A DNA stretch of 59,445 nt, from the NCBI GenBank assembly GCA_002812745.2, contig NCSJ02000269.1:1-59445 (forward strand). The letters are read 5' to 3'. The DNA comes from Scytalidium lignicola (lineage: Eukaryota > Ascomycota > Leotiomycetes). The notes beneath the pieces were generated by a model. The model was not told the origin of the DNA. It did no database searches and worked only from the letters and a program-made list of their open reading frames with translations. The stretch's first letter is position 1. Every line of letters starts with the position of its first letter. The position numbers were made by a program, and so were the translations under genes. Positions 1-12,296 of this stretch are shown here, in pieces.

Positions 1-4
1 CTCT

Positions 5-45
<41 letters not shown>

Positions 46-897
46 CAACCGCCTAGCAGAGTAGAATATAATAGCGGGGAATGAGGGTATAGCTAGACTG
101 GGCTCTTCTTACCATTTTTCAGTTCAATGGTGACCGTTTCATTCGCACATTTCATAAGAAACCTACCCAAGAGAAAGAACAAAACAAGTCAGTCAGTCAG
201 GAAGGGAAAAAAAGCTTTGGCAATGAGAGAGCGCAGCCCTTTTGGAAGAAATTTAGAAGCTTCAGCATTTGAGGCCTAGGAAGGGGAGGGGGTGTGGAAA
301 GAAAAATCTTTTGCTTACCTGACGAGCTTCATCGTGAAACTAATCTATGCTTTTGAGATAAAAACGGGGTGTGTTCAATGCCGGTCTCTCCTTCGGCTGT
401 GGTTGGTGTTTATATGTTGTTTAATAGGCACGCACGCTCACGCACAATCAAACTTGAAGCTTCTTAGGTAAATGGTCGTTCGTGAATTCTTGGCGCGCTT
501 TCTGTTTGTGGCCTAAGGCAGCTACTATCGGAGCCTAATGACAAGGCTGAGTCCCAAATAGCTAGGAGGGGCAAGATTCATGGATGGCATGAGAAACTGG
601 GTTCAGTAGAGAAGGATAGAGGATCATTTATTCAACGTAATCTATCTAAGCTTCATATATGTGTAATTTAAGGAGGTGCCCATATGTTCTCTTCTCTCCA
701 TCCTTGAGCCTTTGGAGCTCCCGGTCTTTTCTCTACAGCTTGATCGTAGCTTGTAAACCTCTAAATCTCTGTCTTCATTCGGTGCTATAGTGTGTGTGAT
801 AAGGGGGTATAGTCAGGGTATTCAAACTTTTGTACTGCCTTTCCTCTGCTTTCGCGTGTCTTGTCTTGTCTTGTCTTGTGTACTCTTTCTCTCTTCT
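1..897. other. intergenic, left edge
   Basis: No gene is supported here. The stretch begins with a CT dinucleotide microsatellite (about 9-43) and then has ordinary mixed sequence. The right part (about 650-897) is probably the 3' untranslated region and terminator of the minus-strand PKR1-type gene that ends at 898. Short overlapping reading frames near 790-1134 are antisense shadows of that gene. Confidence 0.6.
9..43. repeat. (CT)n microsatellite
   Basis: Uninterrupted CT dinucleotide run at the left edge of the window. Seen directly. Confidence 0.95.
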
Positions 898-1362
898 TCA
901 CTTGTCCTTCTCATTCTCCGACACCTGCTCCCATTCATCCTCCGTGCTGATGCCGGATCTGCTCCCAGCCATAGCTCGACGTTCCTTCAGCTCTCCACCA
1001 GCTTCCATAGCTTCCACCTCTTTACTCCCCGGAGCTGTTTTGCTCGTATGTACTATTTTCTCTGCCTCGGTTTCAGTATCATCTCCAGCCGCCGTGGCAG
1101 TATCTTGAGCTTTCTTCGCCAGTTCCTCCTGTGAAGCTTTGAACGAGTTGATCTCGACGACAAACCAGTTGATTGCCCACCAAAGCCCACCGGAGATGAC
1201 GGATAAGACCAAGAAGTGTACGCTGTGTGTCGCAACAAGAAGGAGGAAGAGCAAGAGTTGAAGGCACGCAAAGGAAACGTTTGTCGCGATCAGGAGCGAT
1301 GGTGTAGGGCCGGGCGTGAAAATGGACTGGAAGAGATCGTTGAAAAATGTAGCAAGAGACAT
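898..1362 (-). CDS. PKR1: V-ATPase assembly factor Pkr1-like ER membrane protein
   Basis: Single-exon gene, 154 aa. The N-terminal half carries the family hallmark: an amphipathic start followed by SIFTPGPTPSLLIATNVSF (about residues 13-31) and GGLWWAINWF (about 58-67). Two membrane segments lie at roughly residues 22-45 and 47-68. The C-terminal half is charged, low in complexity and probably cytosolic. In yeast, Pkr1 is an ER protein needed with Vma12, Vma21 and Vma22 to assemble the membrane (Vo) sector of the vacuolar H+-ATPase; the same role here is inferred from the family. Yeast Pkr1 is about 120 residues, so the acidic tail here is somewhat longer. The start is the first ATG, and the conserved block follows it at the usual distance. 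Its upstream side faces a 5.7 kb gene-free interval shared with the divergent SCOC-type gene. Confidence 0.9.
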   Translation of the reverse strand: MSLATFFNDLFQSIFTPGPTPSLLIATNVSFACLQLLLFLLLVATHSVHFLVLSVISGGLWWAINWFVVEINSFKASQEELAKKAQDTATAAGDDTETEAEKIVHTSKTAPGSKEVEAMEAGGELKERRAMAGSRSGISTEDEWEQVSENEKDK

Positions 1363-3970
1363 GATGCTTTTTGGGGGGAGGGTTCTTTCTTTCTTTCTTT
1401 TCTTTCTTTCCCTTTTTATCTTTTGCTTTCCCGGCTAGATAATTAAAAACTTAGAGAAGATCTCACAAAAGTTCATCGTGCGCAAGTGTCAAAAGGCCCA
1501 AAGTGATCAGGGAGGAGGGGTGGGAAAAGGAAAAATAGAGTGACGAAGGAGGGGCAAAATCCGAACGATATTGACAATAAAAAGAGAGCTGGGCTTTTAT
1601 TTACCAAGAGAAAAAGAAGAAAACCAAAAGGACAGTTTTCACAGAATAGGTTTTTCGTACAAGTCTCTACAACAACATCAAAGAGTCTTGTATCCTGCTG
1701 CCTTGATGTTGCGCGGTGTAGAGAGGACACCGTTTGCTGTTATTTTGGTGATGCGTTCGTGTCAAGGCGAAAAGCACCTCACTCTCTCTCCCCGCCAACG
1801 CAGTAACACCGAAAACAAAGATGCGATTCTGCCTGATCGTTTTCGGCAGCAACGACCTGAGCATTAATGCCTTGCGATTCAGGCACCGACATTTTTTGTA
1901 ACGTTGACCTTAAACGATGCTGCTGCGAGGCCACGACCTGCTTTGTGCACTTTTTCATTTTATGTCTTTTCTACTTTTTCACAATGACAATGTGCGGTCC
2001 CGGGATATCGAATAACCATTTGGAATTGGATAATCGAACTAAATTCAAAGAGCTTATCGGGATATATACGGAGGTATCAACGTAATGGTTCGACCCACCC
2101 CTCAAAAAAAAATTAATCCTGGCTGTTATAGGAATGCAATCCATCTGTCTCACTAGTGTCATCTCGATCATCCCTCCCACGATCGACGAGCAATTGCTGC
2201 TCCTTCGCAACCATAACGGTGCCACGGTGCGTTGTTCGAAATAATAGCTCAAGGAGAAATTCGAATCCTATTGATAACGAGTCCCAAAACCTGTTACACA
2301 CACGGCAGATACAGTACCATTCCTGGTCTTGGAAAAAAGATGGGACAATCACCAAAAAGATCGCTACTCTTCTGTGGAACTTTTATGTGATGTGCAGGGC
2401 AGGATGGAAATTCTTTCTCCGGTGCTGGGATAACTTGCCTTGTTCAGTGCCCCCAGCAGCAGCAGGCTAAACAATTTGCTTCTTCCTAAACATCAATTCA
2501 CGATCCCCCTTTCATCTGCCCGACACAGTTGAGAAGATATCCGTGTGCCAGCAGTGTCGATCAGCGTTTTACTATTTTTCCACAACCAAATTGATGGGCT
2601 TGGGTTAGAGACCACCTGCCTTGCTGGTAAACGCTTTGTTTTACCCCCCCAAGGCCGGTTTCGAAAGGACCTTTTTGTGGTGCTTTTCCTTTTTGAAGAT
2701 CACGGTTATCCAGATGTCCCAACAGCCGGCGTCGAAAATCCTGGAGGATTTTGCCAGTCTTGTTACTAGCAGGTCGTTTCGTGACCTTTTATTTGGCAGG
2801 ACCAAATTCAGCTGACCTTGGCTCCGGCGCAAAGCTGATTAACATTTTTCTTTCTTTCCTTCTTTTTCCATTTCAAAACGCAGCTAGTGCCAATTTCTAC
2901 CACGCTCTACGGTCGCATCCCCATGCCGAATCCCGCGAGCCAGTAATTAAGTTAGTGGGTTGAGATGATTGCATATGCTTTCTCCGTCATAGGGGAGGGC
3001 CGCCAAGTCAGAGCGTGCCGATCCTGGGTGGAACAGAGCCACGGGGAAAGGTACATCTTGGGCGAATGGAAGACAATTCCCGGCGCTTGCAGCATTCGAT
3101 CTCAGACATGACGCCTCTAAAATTCCGAGGGGAAAGCAAGAGGGAGTACGGTAGCTTTTAGGAAGCCGATGCGGATGGAAGTGTAAGTGCTGGTGCGGGT
3201 TGAGCCTCCCACCGAAAATGCTGCCCGAGCAGAAGTAGCCGTGCTTACGACCGGCGCTTGACCAGAGACGTCCAAGCGAAGGTTTATTTAGAAATATTAC
3301 TTGTGTACTTTTTCCGAGTTATGTTATATGTGTAATGCATCGTCATCAACTACTAGATTAGTTGGTACTGTACTGTCCTGTCCTGTATTGTACACGAGAA
3401 AAAAACGGTCCGTACAGCTTTACAAGCGACGAAGCGACTTGAAGCCGAGATGGGCGCAAAAACAATGGGCGAAAGTGGCCAGCACATCGACCAGAGAAAA
3501 TTCGGATTACTCGAAGGGTCAGGAAGCGGATGGAGGGTGTCTGGAAGGGGATCAATTGGCCCTCAGCAGCGCTAGAGAAGCTCTTTGGGGTGGATGACTG
3601 CTCCAGTGGCCCTAGCAGGTCCGAAATGCCCAGTGCAGCCTAGCAGGCAACTGACCCGATTTAAAGTCGATGGGGGGTGGGTTGTGGGTTTTGCTGGGTA
3701 CCCTGAAGGTACTTTATATACTCCACGGGTCCCTCGAGCCAAGGGGTTCCTTACGTACCGGTACTGTACCTCCAATAGAGAAATTGCTGAAGGTTGCTTG
3801 GGAAGAGCTCCACGGCGGCGACATAACTTATCGATTCACGGGCCTCAAAGTGTCCAGCGGTGAGGGCAAGGTACCAAGTGCAGATAACCAGCCTCAAAGC
3901 CCGCCAGCCAGCGAGCGCATTTTGACGGTCGCCGGCAAGGCATGGTCGATAGGCAGCGAAGGGCACATAG

Positions 3971-4002
3971 GCAATCAGCAATCAGCAATCAGCAATCAGC
4001 AA
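3971..4002. repeat. 7-bp tandem repeat (GCAATCA)n
   Basis: About four and a half head-to-tail copies of GCAATCA in non-coding DNA. Seen directly. Confidence 0.9.
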
Positions 4003-4861
4003 TTAAGACACGATAGGATCAGTTGAACGACATTGCGGGAGTGGAGATGAGCCCACTGTGATACAGCAGAGCGTGATGATGATCAGGATCCTCACGATGT
4101 CGCCTCGCCACACCTTTCCTGTACCGTACAGTGCAGTGCCGAGTGGTTGGAGATGTACCGCACCGTACCGAAGCGTGCTGTGTAGATGCTTGCGCCACAG
4201 GGCGTGTCAGCCTGACTCGACCAGCAACAAGCGTGCGTTTCTGCGTTATTCTGCGTTTCTCTTTCCAGCGAATGCAACCGGTTTTTGGTGGAGCACGAGA
4301 GAATGGGAACCAGCAGCCAGCCAGTGCCAGCCTGATCAGCCACGAGTCATCAATTGCAGGCAGGCTTCCGCGCTTCCTCGGGGAAGGCTGTTCTGCTTTC
4401 GAATCCTGACCGAGCGTGCATGAGCCGCTTTGCTTTTCTATACAGTACTGTACTATACCTTTGTGGTTTGGTGGTTTGGTGATTTGTACAGTAGATTTTT
4501 GTTTTTTGTTTTATTTTATTTTAAAGAGAAGGTTGATCGTAGATCCCGTCGTACTTGTAATTAATATGNAAAAAAAAGGAACGGAAATGAGATCATCTGT
4601 GACGTCCATGAGTGGCGCAGGGAGGGGTGCATGTATCAGGGCATTGGTGGGACGGTACCGGTACATTATTAAGTACAGTAATTAGTACCGTGTACCCAGG
4701 TGTAATCCAGGTATCCAGGTATCCAGGACCACATCAGCCAGCATCAGCACGGCGCCTCCCCCACAGCTGCCAGACGCACTGCTACTGCTGGTTGCTGATG
4801 GCAAAAGGAAGAAGAAGAAGATTAATGGTTATGATAATAGTGACGATGGTGATGATGGTAG

Positions 4862-4899
4862 CGATGATGATGATGATGAAGAAGAAGAAGAAGAAGAAG
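4862..4899. repeat. compound (GAT)n(GAA)n microsatellite
   Basis: A GAT/TGA trinucleotide run passes directly into a GAA run. Non-coding context, seen directly. Confidence 0.9.
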
Positions 4900-5269
4900 G
4901 GATGAGCGTGGCGGCCAAGGAGGGCACGGGGGAGGCTGGGGCTGGGATTTGGGATCTTCCTCTCTCCAACCGCCAAAAGTGCCAGGAGCTGGGAGATCGT
5001 GAGATGACCGGTTCGAGGGTCACTGGGGGTGTGAGAGTTGTGTGTGTGGGTGATGATGGCCATGTCCACTTTATTATAGTGGGAGCCAGACTAGCAGCAA
5101 AGGCAGAGAGAGAAGAAGGCGTGAGAGGCAAAGCGGCTGTAGTGCTTAGCAGCGCCAGTTGGAAGGCNAAAAAAAAAAGCTGCAACGCCCGTGTGATCGT
5201 CTTTTTGGGGTCCCTGCCGCATCGTCGCATGGAGACGGCAGCTGCTTGCTTCAAACGGACGGGGGGCGG

Positions 5270-5345
5270 AGAGAGGAGAGAGAGATCAGAGCAGAGACCA
5301 GACTAGAGAGAAGAGAGGAGAGAGGGCAGAGAGGACAGAGAGGGG
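5270..5345. repeat. purine-rich GA tract
   Basis: Nearly pure A/G sequence made of GAGA and AGAG units with few interruptions. Low-complexity DNA; no coding evidence. Confidence 0.7.
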
Positions 5346-6015
5346 CGCCTGCGACGGAAATCTGCGACGGGGCAACTGCACGACGGACGCCACATCGCGA
5401 TGTACATGTACGCCCACGAGACACCCTTACGGCTGCCCGGACAGGCATGCAGGTGTGTGCCCGCCTGTACCTCTACACACGCTCGTCCCGTACTGGTACT
5501 GGTACTGGTACTTGCCAATGTTTTCTTCCCCTACCCGTTTCCCCTTCTGACCTCTCACCCAATTTGGTCCAATCAACCCTCCCAGGACACACCATCGTGC
5601 CTCGTACCATGACAACCTCTCTCTGCCTCTGTCTTTTCACCGCACACGATCGTCATCTTTTTGTCCGTGGAACAAGGCAAGGAGGGGCGCAAAACAAGTC
5701 ACGCAAAGTCTCTCTCTGTGTCCTCTCTCATGCTCTTGCCTTTCTGCCTGTCAGCCTCTCAGCTTCTCAGCTTCTCATCTCTCTCCGTCTCCGTCTCTCT
5801 CTCTGTCTCTCTCATTCTCCCAAATTGGTCCTTGCCTTGCCTCTTTACAGTAATCAGTATTGTTTTCCCCTTCTTTCTCGTGCTGCCTCTCCTCGGGGAT
5901 AGAAACACGCGCTACGACCAAAGCGTACAGCGACGCACATCCAATCTAGCAAATATAGCCCACAGCCTACCGTACATCCAGCACACGCAGCACCCACACA
6001 CACTCACACATAACG

Positions 6016-6051
6016 CTCACTCACTCACTCACTCACTCACTCACTCACTCA
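6016..6051. repeat. (CACT)n microsatellite
   Basis: About eight tandem CACT units in the pyrimidine-rich DNA upstream of the SCOC-type gene. Seen directly. Confidence 0.95.
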
Positions 6052-6489
6052 TCACTCAACTCACTACCATCGCTCATACGCTCATCCGCTTCTCTCATAC
6101 GCTCACTCTCACACACTCTTATTACACACACTACGGTACACTCCAAGCTTGCGCCTGTCTCCGCTACTACCGCTGCTGCTTGCTTGCTTGCTCACAGGCA
6201 CGCCGTCTCATCGGCTCCTGTCCCCCCCTCCCCAAAGCAGAATCCCAGTTCCTTAAGCCGATCGGCAGCGCTTGTCAAAAACATCCCTGCGCCGCTTGTT
6301 CTTTGGGTAAACCCACACCCCTCTGCCTCTTTCGCACCTCCCTAACACGCCCTAAACTAAACTACGCAAGGGAGTAGTCACCAGTAGTCACAGTCCCCAA
6401 AGGGCCAAAAGAAAAGGGTCAAAGGCCACGAGCAAAAAGAAGGGGGAAAGACCGGTTTCTTCGTGCCCTGCGAGGCTGCTCTGCTACTA

Positions 6490-6512
6490 CTGCTGCTGCT
6501 GCTGCTGCTGCT
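6490..6512. repeat. (CTG)n trinucleotide run
   Basis: About seven CTG units followed by a T run, in probable 5' leader DNA. Seen directly. Confidence 0.9.
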
Positions 6513-6693
6513 TTTTTGCTGCTTTGGCCCTGCGTAGTGTATTTCCAGCCAGTCCCCACCTTTCGAATTGAACTGCCAAAAAAACCTCCACCCCCCCATA
6601 ATATTGGGCCGCCGCATTTGGATCGGACGGTGCTGTTGCTTTTCAGAGCTACTGCTTGGCTGCTCTAAACCGCTTGCTAACGACGACCTAACT

Positions 6694-6708
6694 ACGACTA
6701 CGACTACG

Positions 6709-6744
<36 letters not shown>

Positions 6745-6785
6745 ACGACCACCACCACCACCTCCACCACCACCTCCACCACCAC
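6694..6785. repeat. compound trinucleotide repeat (ACG/ACT, GCT, CAC)
   Basis: A chain of ACG/ACT, then GCT, then CCA/CAC units, about 260 bp upstream of the SCOC-type start codon. It generates homopolymeric reading frames on both strands that should not be taken for genes. Confidence 0.9.
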
Positions 6786-7044
6786 TTACACCACTTATCT
6801 CTTGTTATTTCCGTCCCAAATAATAATGCAACAACAAACTTCGCAGCTCCCCTGAGCACGTCCACGCCCGGTCTTGGAAGTGTATTACAACGATCTCTCT
6901 ATTTTTGTATTTTTTGTTTTTTGCGAAAAACACCCCGCGAGGAGATATTGCCACGAACGTACACGAAGTCGTGGCATATATTTCGTCCCTTACCCTCGCG
7001 TCTCCTCAGAGGCGTCATTTGATTTGAGTCAAATCAATTCAATC

Positions 7045-7778
7045 ATGGCGCCTTCGACCTCCTCCTCGTCCTCTATTCCAGCGCCGCTGCCATCAGTCTC
7101 CGACGCTGCTTCACCTGCTCCGGGTCCTGCACATCTCGACGAAACCACCTCCTCGTCGACCAGATCCGGCTCATCCAGCATCTCATCCTCCCTCGACGGC
7201 GAAGAAGAACACCGTGGACGGCGAAGGAACGCCGAAGAGACCACAGGAGCGGAGGGAGCCAACTTCCAAAGACCCAAGATGGTGTCGAGGAAGTCGAGCG
7301 GGACCATAATCGTGCCGCGCGAACATCCTCGCGTCGAACTGCAGGAAGGAGACGAGATATTTGATCAGGATGATGCACGAGCCATGAGTCCACGACGAAA
7401 TAGTGAAGACCTGGAGAAGATGAGCCAGGAAGCCAGAGAACAACTAAACCAGTTAGTTTCCCTTCCTTTTCGTGTTATCTTTTTTATCTTTCTCCTTCTC
7501 TTTTCTCCTTGTTTCATATTTTCTTCTCATTAACCCATCTATCTACACACGTCTCCCTCCCTCTTATCAAAAATGACTAATTTAACCTCAACCACCCCAA
7601 ATACAGACACGCCAAGATCCTCCAACAATCCCTTCTAGAAATATTCAATCGAATCGAAGCTGTCAAGGAAGAACATGATAAACTTGACAACAACAATAAA
7701 TTCCTCCAGAAATACATAGGAGATCTAATGTCGACATCCAAAATCACTTCAACAGGCTCGAGCGGCAGGAAAAAGTGA
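7045..7778 (+). CDS. SCOC/SLO1-type short coiled-coil protein
   Basis: Two exons, 7045-7451 and 7607-7778, give 192 aa. The 155-nt intron opens with GTTAGT, has a TGACTAA-type branch site near 7574, and ends in ATACAG. The first 125 or so residues are Ser/Pro-rich and acidic, probably disordered. The conserved part spans the splice junction: SQEAREQLNQ joins HAKILQQSLLEIFNRIEAV and then KYIGDLMSTSKI. This matches the SCOC (short coiled-coil) domain, formerly DUF2205, at the C-terminus. In animals and yeast, SCOC/Slo1 binds Arl1/Arl3-type GTPases at the Golgi; that role here is inferred. The first ATG in a clean context was taken as start. The exon-1 frame read through the intron adds an unrelated hydrophobic tail and is not the real C-terminus. 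Fungal databases often mislabel this family as bZIP. Confidence 0.82.
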
Positions 7779-9955
7779 AGAGATGGGAAAATTGCAAAAT
7801 TGTTTCAAACACCAATCCGTGAAATGAAAAATGATTAATCGGCTCCGCTCTTGCATACACACACACAAACACATATACACACGCAAATTTCAAAGTTTTG
7901 ACAGCAATCCAATACATTAAATAGGATTTTTTTGAATTCGGGATATACTTTTCTGGGGGAGGATGGCGGCGACAAGGCTGGCTGGCGGCGGAGGCGTTAT
8001 TTGCAGGCGTAAACACACCTTTTCGCCCATCATCATCAAATCATCATCATCGTCGTCATTATTATTATTATTATTCTCATGAAGCCAGCGTCTTCTCTTA
8101 TCGTTGCTGGGCACATTTCTACTTTCTCCTTTTCTTTTCTCCTTGGTAGGCCCTTGGCTATTAGGCATAGAGCGTCGGCGTTATTTGATTTTGTTCTCTT
8201 TCTTATATATCAATGCGTTTTTCTTGATCATCACTTATTACTATTGTTATTTATGACATACCCAACCCCAGAATTTTTCTCGCGAATGCACTCTGCTCCA
8301 GTTATGATTATTAAAAAGACGAAGAGACAAAACTGGAGGAAGNAAAAAAAACACAAATGTAGGATCTTTTTTTGTCATAGCATATCAAAGGGCAGAAAGG
8401 CTCTCAGTCTCTTATTGGAGAATAGCTCCCTTGGGTGATGATGTATTTGGGTATATAAAAAAATATATAAATATATATATAAGAAAAGATTGTGCGTGGA
8501 AAAACGTTCCCAGGAGAGAGGATCCGATCAGATCAAGATCCGATCTTGGCTTATCAAATTTAAGTTATCGAAGTGAAAGTTGACATATCAGTTTTTCTTT
8601 TACTTGTCGGGAGATCTCTGTCCGCCCTACGCCTTATGCTTCCTGCAAATCAGCGGCACCTTTTTGCAAGTTGGCTTGACTCTTATACCAGTACGCCAAG
8701 GGCAAGGTTAATTAATTATTTCCTTGCTCTTTGTTCCCCCCTGCCTTACCCATTGTGCGATGTCTCTTTTTCTGTTGTAGATTTCCACCCGAACGAGAGA
8801 AAAGAGGTCGTATGGTAAGGTACGTACGATACGTACTTTTCCCTAGTTTTTGCCTGATTAAGGGTCTCTCTTATTCTTGGAAAATGTACTTTTCCACTCG
8901 GAAACCATCCTTTATCTTCCCCGAGTTCGTGTTTTCTGGTCAGCTTACGTTTTTTACACGCCCCTCTCCATCCCTCCCCCACCAACCACCATACCGTACC
9001 ATACATACCCCCCAACTGTTTGCCAATCAATTAATTAATGAATCAATTAATTCCTGCAACATCTCCAACTATATAGAAATACGATGATAGGTAGATAAAT
9101 TATATAGCTCACCAAAACAAAACAAAATCAATATTCTCCCTCCCTTTTCTTCATCCCCAAAACCATCTTCCCACCTCCACACCAATTCAATTCAATCACA
9201 ATACAATCACAATACAATTTAATCGCAACCCCGAAACAAAGCGACTCGGTAAACAAAAGGAGTAATAACTTACAGTAAATCCACCCCCGAAACAAACAAA
9301 AACCCATATCCCTGCCGAGCAGTTGCAAGCCAGCCAGCCATACCCCTTCCACTTCCCCTTCCTGACCCCTACCCGCGCCTCCTTCCCATGACCCGACCGA
9401 TCCCCCTTTACCGAAAAAAGCCACATGACGAACTGGACACCACGGAAGGGGGGCGGTTTGGGGGTTTTGGCCTCCTCCTCCTTTCCATGACCGCATGACG
9501 TCAATAGCGAATTATCATTTGAGTCAGAAAACAAAGGGCTGAAAGGGGTACGTACTGTTTTTTTTTAGTTGAATTGATATTCAGCTTTGTGCATACTATA
9601 TTAATAAAAAAAAATCTGCCTTACGCAAAAGGAAAAACAAAGAATTTAACTCGGAATGCAGAATCAAGCTGCTGGTCTGATCACGTGACATTAATAAAAG
9701 GCTGGATATGACCAACAAAAAGGGTTCGAATTTTGATATCCAAAGAATGTTGTATGGATTACGACAACGATGAAAGATATACGTGTTCTCTGCACCTAAC
9801 TCTAGCAATCTGGCTACCTAATTCTTTTACACTGATACTGATAAATTTATACCGATTGAAAAGATTGACAACTTCGAGCGAGTGTAGTTTCAGCTATTCG
9901 TTATGAGGCCTTCCTCCAGGTCGAATTATGGATGATTTAGAGGATTTAGAGGATT
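7779..9955. other. 2.2 kb intergenic region, no gene seen
   Basis: Tail-to-tail interval between the SCOC-type gene (plus) and the five-exon gene (minus). It contains a CAT/ATT trinucleotide stretch at 8025-8075, an N at 8343 beside an A run, a GTAC-rich palindrome at 8819-8836, and CT/AT-rich 3' regions. The reading frames present (for example 8079-8438, 9128-9496) lack domains and arise from low-complexity DNA. Confidence 0.6.
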
Positions 9956-11666
9956 TCAATCCCTCCTGGGACTCCCTTCTCTTCCCCTATCTACTTGCCT
10001 CCCATCCCTCTGAGTTGACACCTTCCTGCGTGAAGTGTTCCTTGGTTCATCTTCGGGATCGATGGCTTTAGATGACGCGGGAGTTGAAGTCTTCTGTCTT
10101 TTCGCACCGCTTGCACTAGTTGCTGAAGCAGGAAGAGAGCATTTACGACTCGTTGCCGTCACTTCTTTGGCGTGATCCTGCTTTGACCTGGACTCTTGAA
10201 TAATTTCTTTTCCCTTACCATGCTCAGTTGTTGGTGTATGGGGCAATGGATCCTCTAGCTCCGCTCGTGCCGGCCGGACTAGGAGTTTCTCGTTAGAGAG
10301 GTTGTCTAAAGATAAAATCAGCTAAAAATTCTTACCTGGAGGTGGCGACTCTCTTTGAGTTGTAGTTTGTCCACTACTGCTTCTGGAGGGTGTTTTTAGA
10401 GCGTCACATAGATCATCAATCTCGGGGGCGACGCTCTGTGTTGATGCAGGCTCTTCCCCCACTACGCTCATGGGATCTGTAACATAACGTCTACTACTGG
10501 CACGCGTCGAACAGTCACGCATAGAGACATCCGAGGACGAAGGTTGACGCCATCTATGGAAGGCCGGGTTATACGGTTCAAACCCGGGCTGCTGCGAAAA
10601 GCATGCCATGGTAGTTGGGTTCATAAATTGGCTAGAAATATCTGGCGCGTAGGTTGGAACTAACTGAGACCTCCCATGCGGGGAATAGCCATGTCCCTGA
10701 ACACTATCGCCGACGTATGGTAAAAGAGATGGCTGTGCGAATATAGCGGCCGTCGAGGAAACCGGACGCCACATTGCAGCATTAGGCCATGCTATAGCTG
10801 ATAATTCTAGCACGTCTAAACAAAATATTAGAAAGGTATCATGTAATGCTGTTAAGGGCCGGGTAAAACGCATACTCAATGGTGCATGTTGAAAAGAAAA
10901 TGATACAATATTCCTCACTCTTTCAATTTTTAATGGCAGGGCTGAAATATTCTGAATCCCTTCAGTAATTACGACCCGGATCCGACCAAGGTCATCTCCA
11001 GGATTCCAATAACTCTGGTTAAGTATCTCTCGATGGAAGCTAGGAAAACTTAGTTTTTCCTGTTCACCATTTTTATCAAGTTCTGTACAACGTTAGCAAG
11101 GCAAGAAGAGTAATGCAACAAAGCTGTTGCAAATTTCGCCCCAAAAAAGTATAGCATTGGACAGTTGTGGAGATATATACCTGAGCTTGTGCATATAACG
11201 ATAGGCCAAGGTCCTTCGTTACTGCAAAACCTAGAGCTAGTCCGGTATTCATCGTCAATAACAGTAGAAAGATCAATAGTAGCAGAGTGGCGTACATACC
11301 CAGCGCTTACTCCGTCGATAAAAACTCGCACCTCCCATACTGCATATCGAGGGTCCCTCCCAGAGTACTGAAAAAAGCGGCTGGGTTCTGGCTTCTCCCA
11401 GGCATGCACTGTAATCGTGAAAGGGCTTCCTTCATCGAGGCTCGGGGTAAAACAGGTCAGCGTGGGCATGTAGGGTGGTTTATTCTGGCAGTTCAGCATT
11501 TCTGGCCGAATCGTTAGCTATTATAAACTCCAGGTAGGATGATACTCTAATCCTCAAGGCCCTTACCAGGATCCTGGGTTATATGACATTCTGTCTTGAA
11601 TTCTTTGAATGGGATGCCATACCCGTCGGCCGGATGAAGGACAACATCCCAGTTCTCATAGCGCAT
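9956..11666 (-). CDS. conserved fungal protein of unknown function (five exons)
   Basis: Exons on the minus strand in order: 11666-11567, 11501-11181, 11082-10876, 10815-10336 and 10278-9956, giving 476 aa. All joins keep phase; introns are 65, 98, 60 and 57 nt, and several have CTAAC-type branch points. The N-terminal half (about residues 1-215) is folded-looking: it starts MRYENWDVVLHPADG and contains a block with PFTITVHAWEKP and VRVFIDGVSAGYVRHS, then IVSFSFQHAPL and AIAWPNAAMW. This layout recalls fungal DUF7918-like proteins, but I cannot confirm the family. The C-terminal half is Ser/Pro/Gln-rich with a lysine/arginine-rich end (about 380-476), as in nuclear or disordered regulators. 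The third intron is 60 nt without a stop, so keeping it would add 20 residues; splicing gives a better-looking junction. No function is assigned. Confidence 0.72.
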
Positions 11667-12296
11667 TTTGAAAGATTGCCAACACTATGGTAGAAGCTAT
11701 TGCAAAGAACGGTCAAGAGCTATAATATTTTGGTATAAGGTTTGGGAACAATAACTTGAAGAAAAGGAGATGGATGACTGATACTTCTAGAGGAGTAGTT
11801 ACCACACCGAACTAACAGCAGGTGCAACAGTGTTCTACCTCCAAACGGAAATAACGACCGACCAATCCAGCTAAGCAATACAACACTTCCAAGGTGTATT
11901 GCATACTGTTCTCACGAAAATTAAAGTCTGTAATGGTGATATATATAAATTTGAATGATGACATTCTTCGTTGATGACATTTTTGAAAAGGTAGCATTCT
12001 TGAATTGATGACATTCTTGAATTGATGACAGTATCGGATGATACCTTTCAACAACGACAACTCTGATCATAATCTCTACCAAGCTTAAATATGAAGCAGT
12101 TTATCTTACTCTGGTCATAGCAGAATCGAACATATCGCTAGTGCCAACAAATTACTTACAGATTTAATTCTATTCACGCAGCATGGTTACGAATGGACCA
12201 ACAATCGCGCGTTAGAAGAGAAGTTTATTGCTTCCTTTGACTTCAAGTAATATCTGAAATTTGATCGCCTTTCTATATGTTCAACAGCGTGCTAAT
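11667..12296. other. intergenic, promoter side of the five-exon gene
   Basis: 630 bp between the five-exon gene and the 3' end of NDUFB8. No gene seen. It contains imperfect direct repeats of TTGATGACATTCTTGAA at 11952-12031. Confidence 0.55.
11952..12031. repeat. imperfect direct repeats of a 17-bp GATGACATTCTT unit
   Basis: GATGACATTCTT or a close variant recurs four times in 80 bp (near 11957, 11972, 12007 and 12024). The copies lie about 300 bp upstream of the minus-strand gene starting at 11666, so they could be promoter elements, but nothing shows function. Confidence 0.6.

Larger units (their letters stand above)
1363..7044. other. 5.7 kb intergenic region rich in microsatellites
   Basis: Divergent interval between the PKR1-type gene and the SCOC-type gene. 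No reading frame has coding character or a domain I recognise; long frames at 5159-6377 and 6378-6785 are products of CT-, CAC- and CTG-rich low-complexity DNA. It holds several simple repeats (listed separately), a purine-rich tract at about 5270-5345, repeated GTAC-containing palindromes (about 3364-3393, 3753-3769, 4120-4130, 4441-4459, 4653-4696, 5490-5512), and N bases at 4569 and 5168. The pyrimidine-rich 5.5-6.9 kb part is probably promoter and 5' untranslated sequence of the downstream gene. Confidence 0.6.

Noticed and set aside
5159..6377. Long plus-strand frames (about 240 codons each) as possible proteins
   Set aside because: They run through CT-, GA- and CACT-rich low-complexity DNA, overlap one another, and show no domain or splice-supported structure.
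6378..6785. Valine/alanine-rich minus-strand frame and its Thr/Ala-rich plus-strand partner
   Set aside because: Both are direct readings of trinucleotide repeats, and the composition is fully explained by the repeats.
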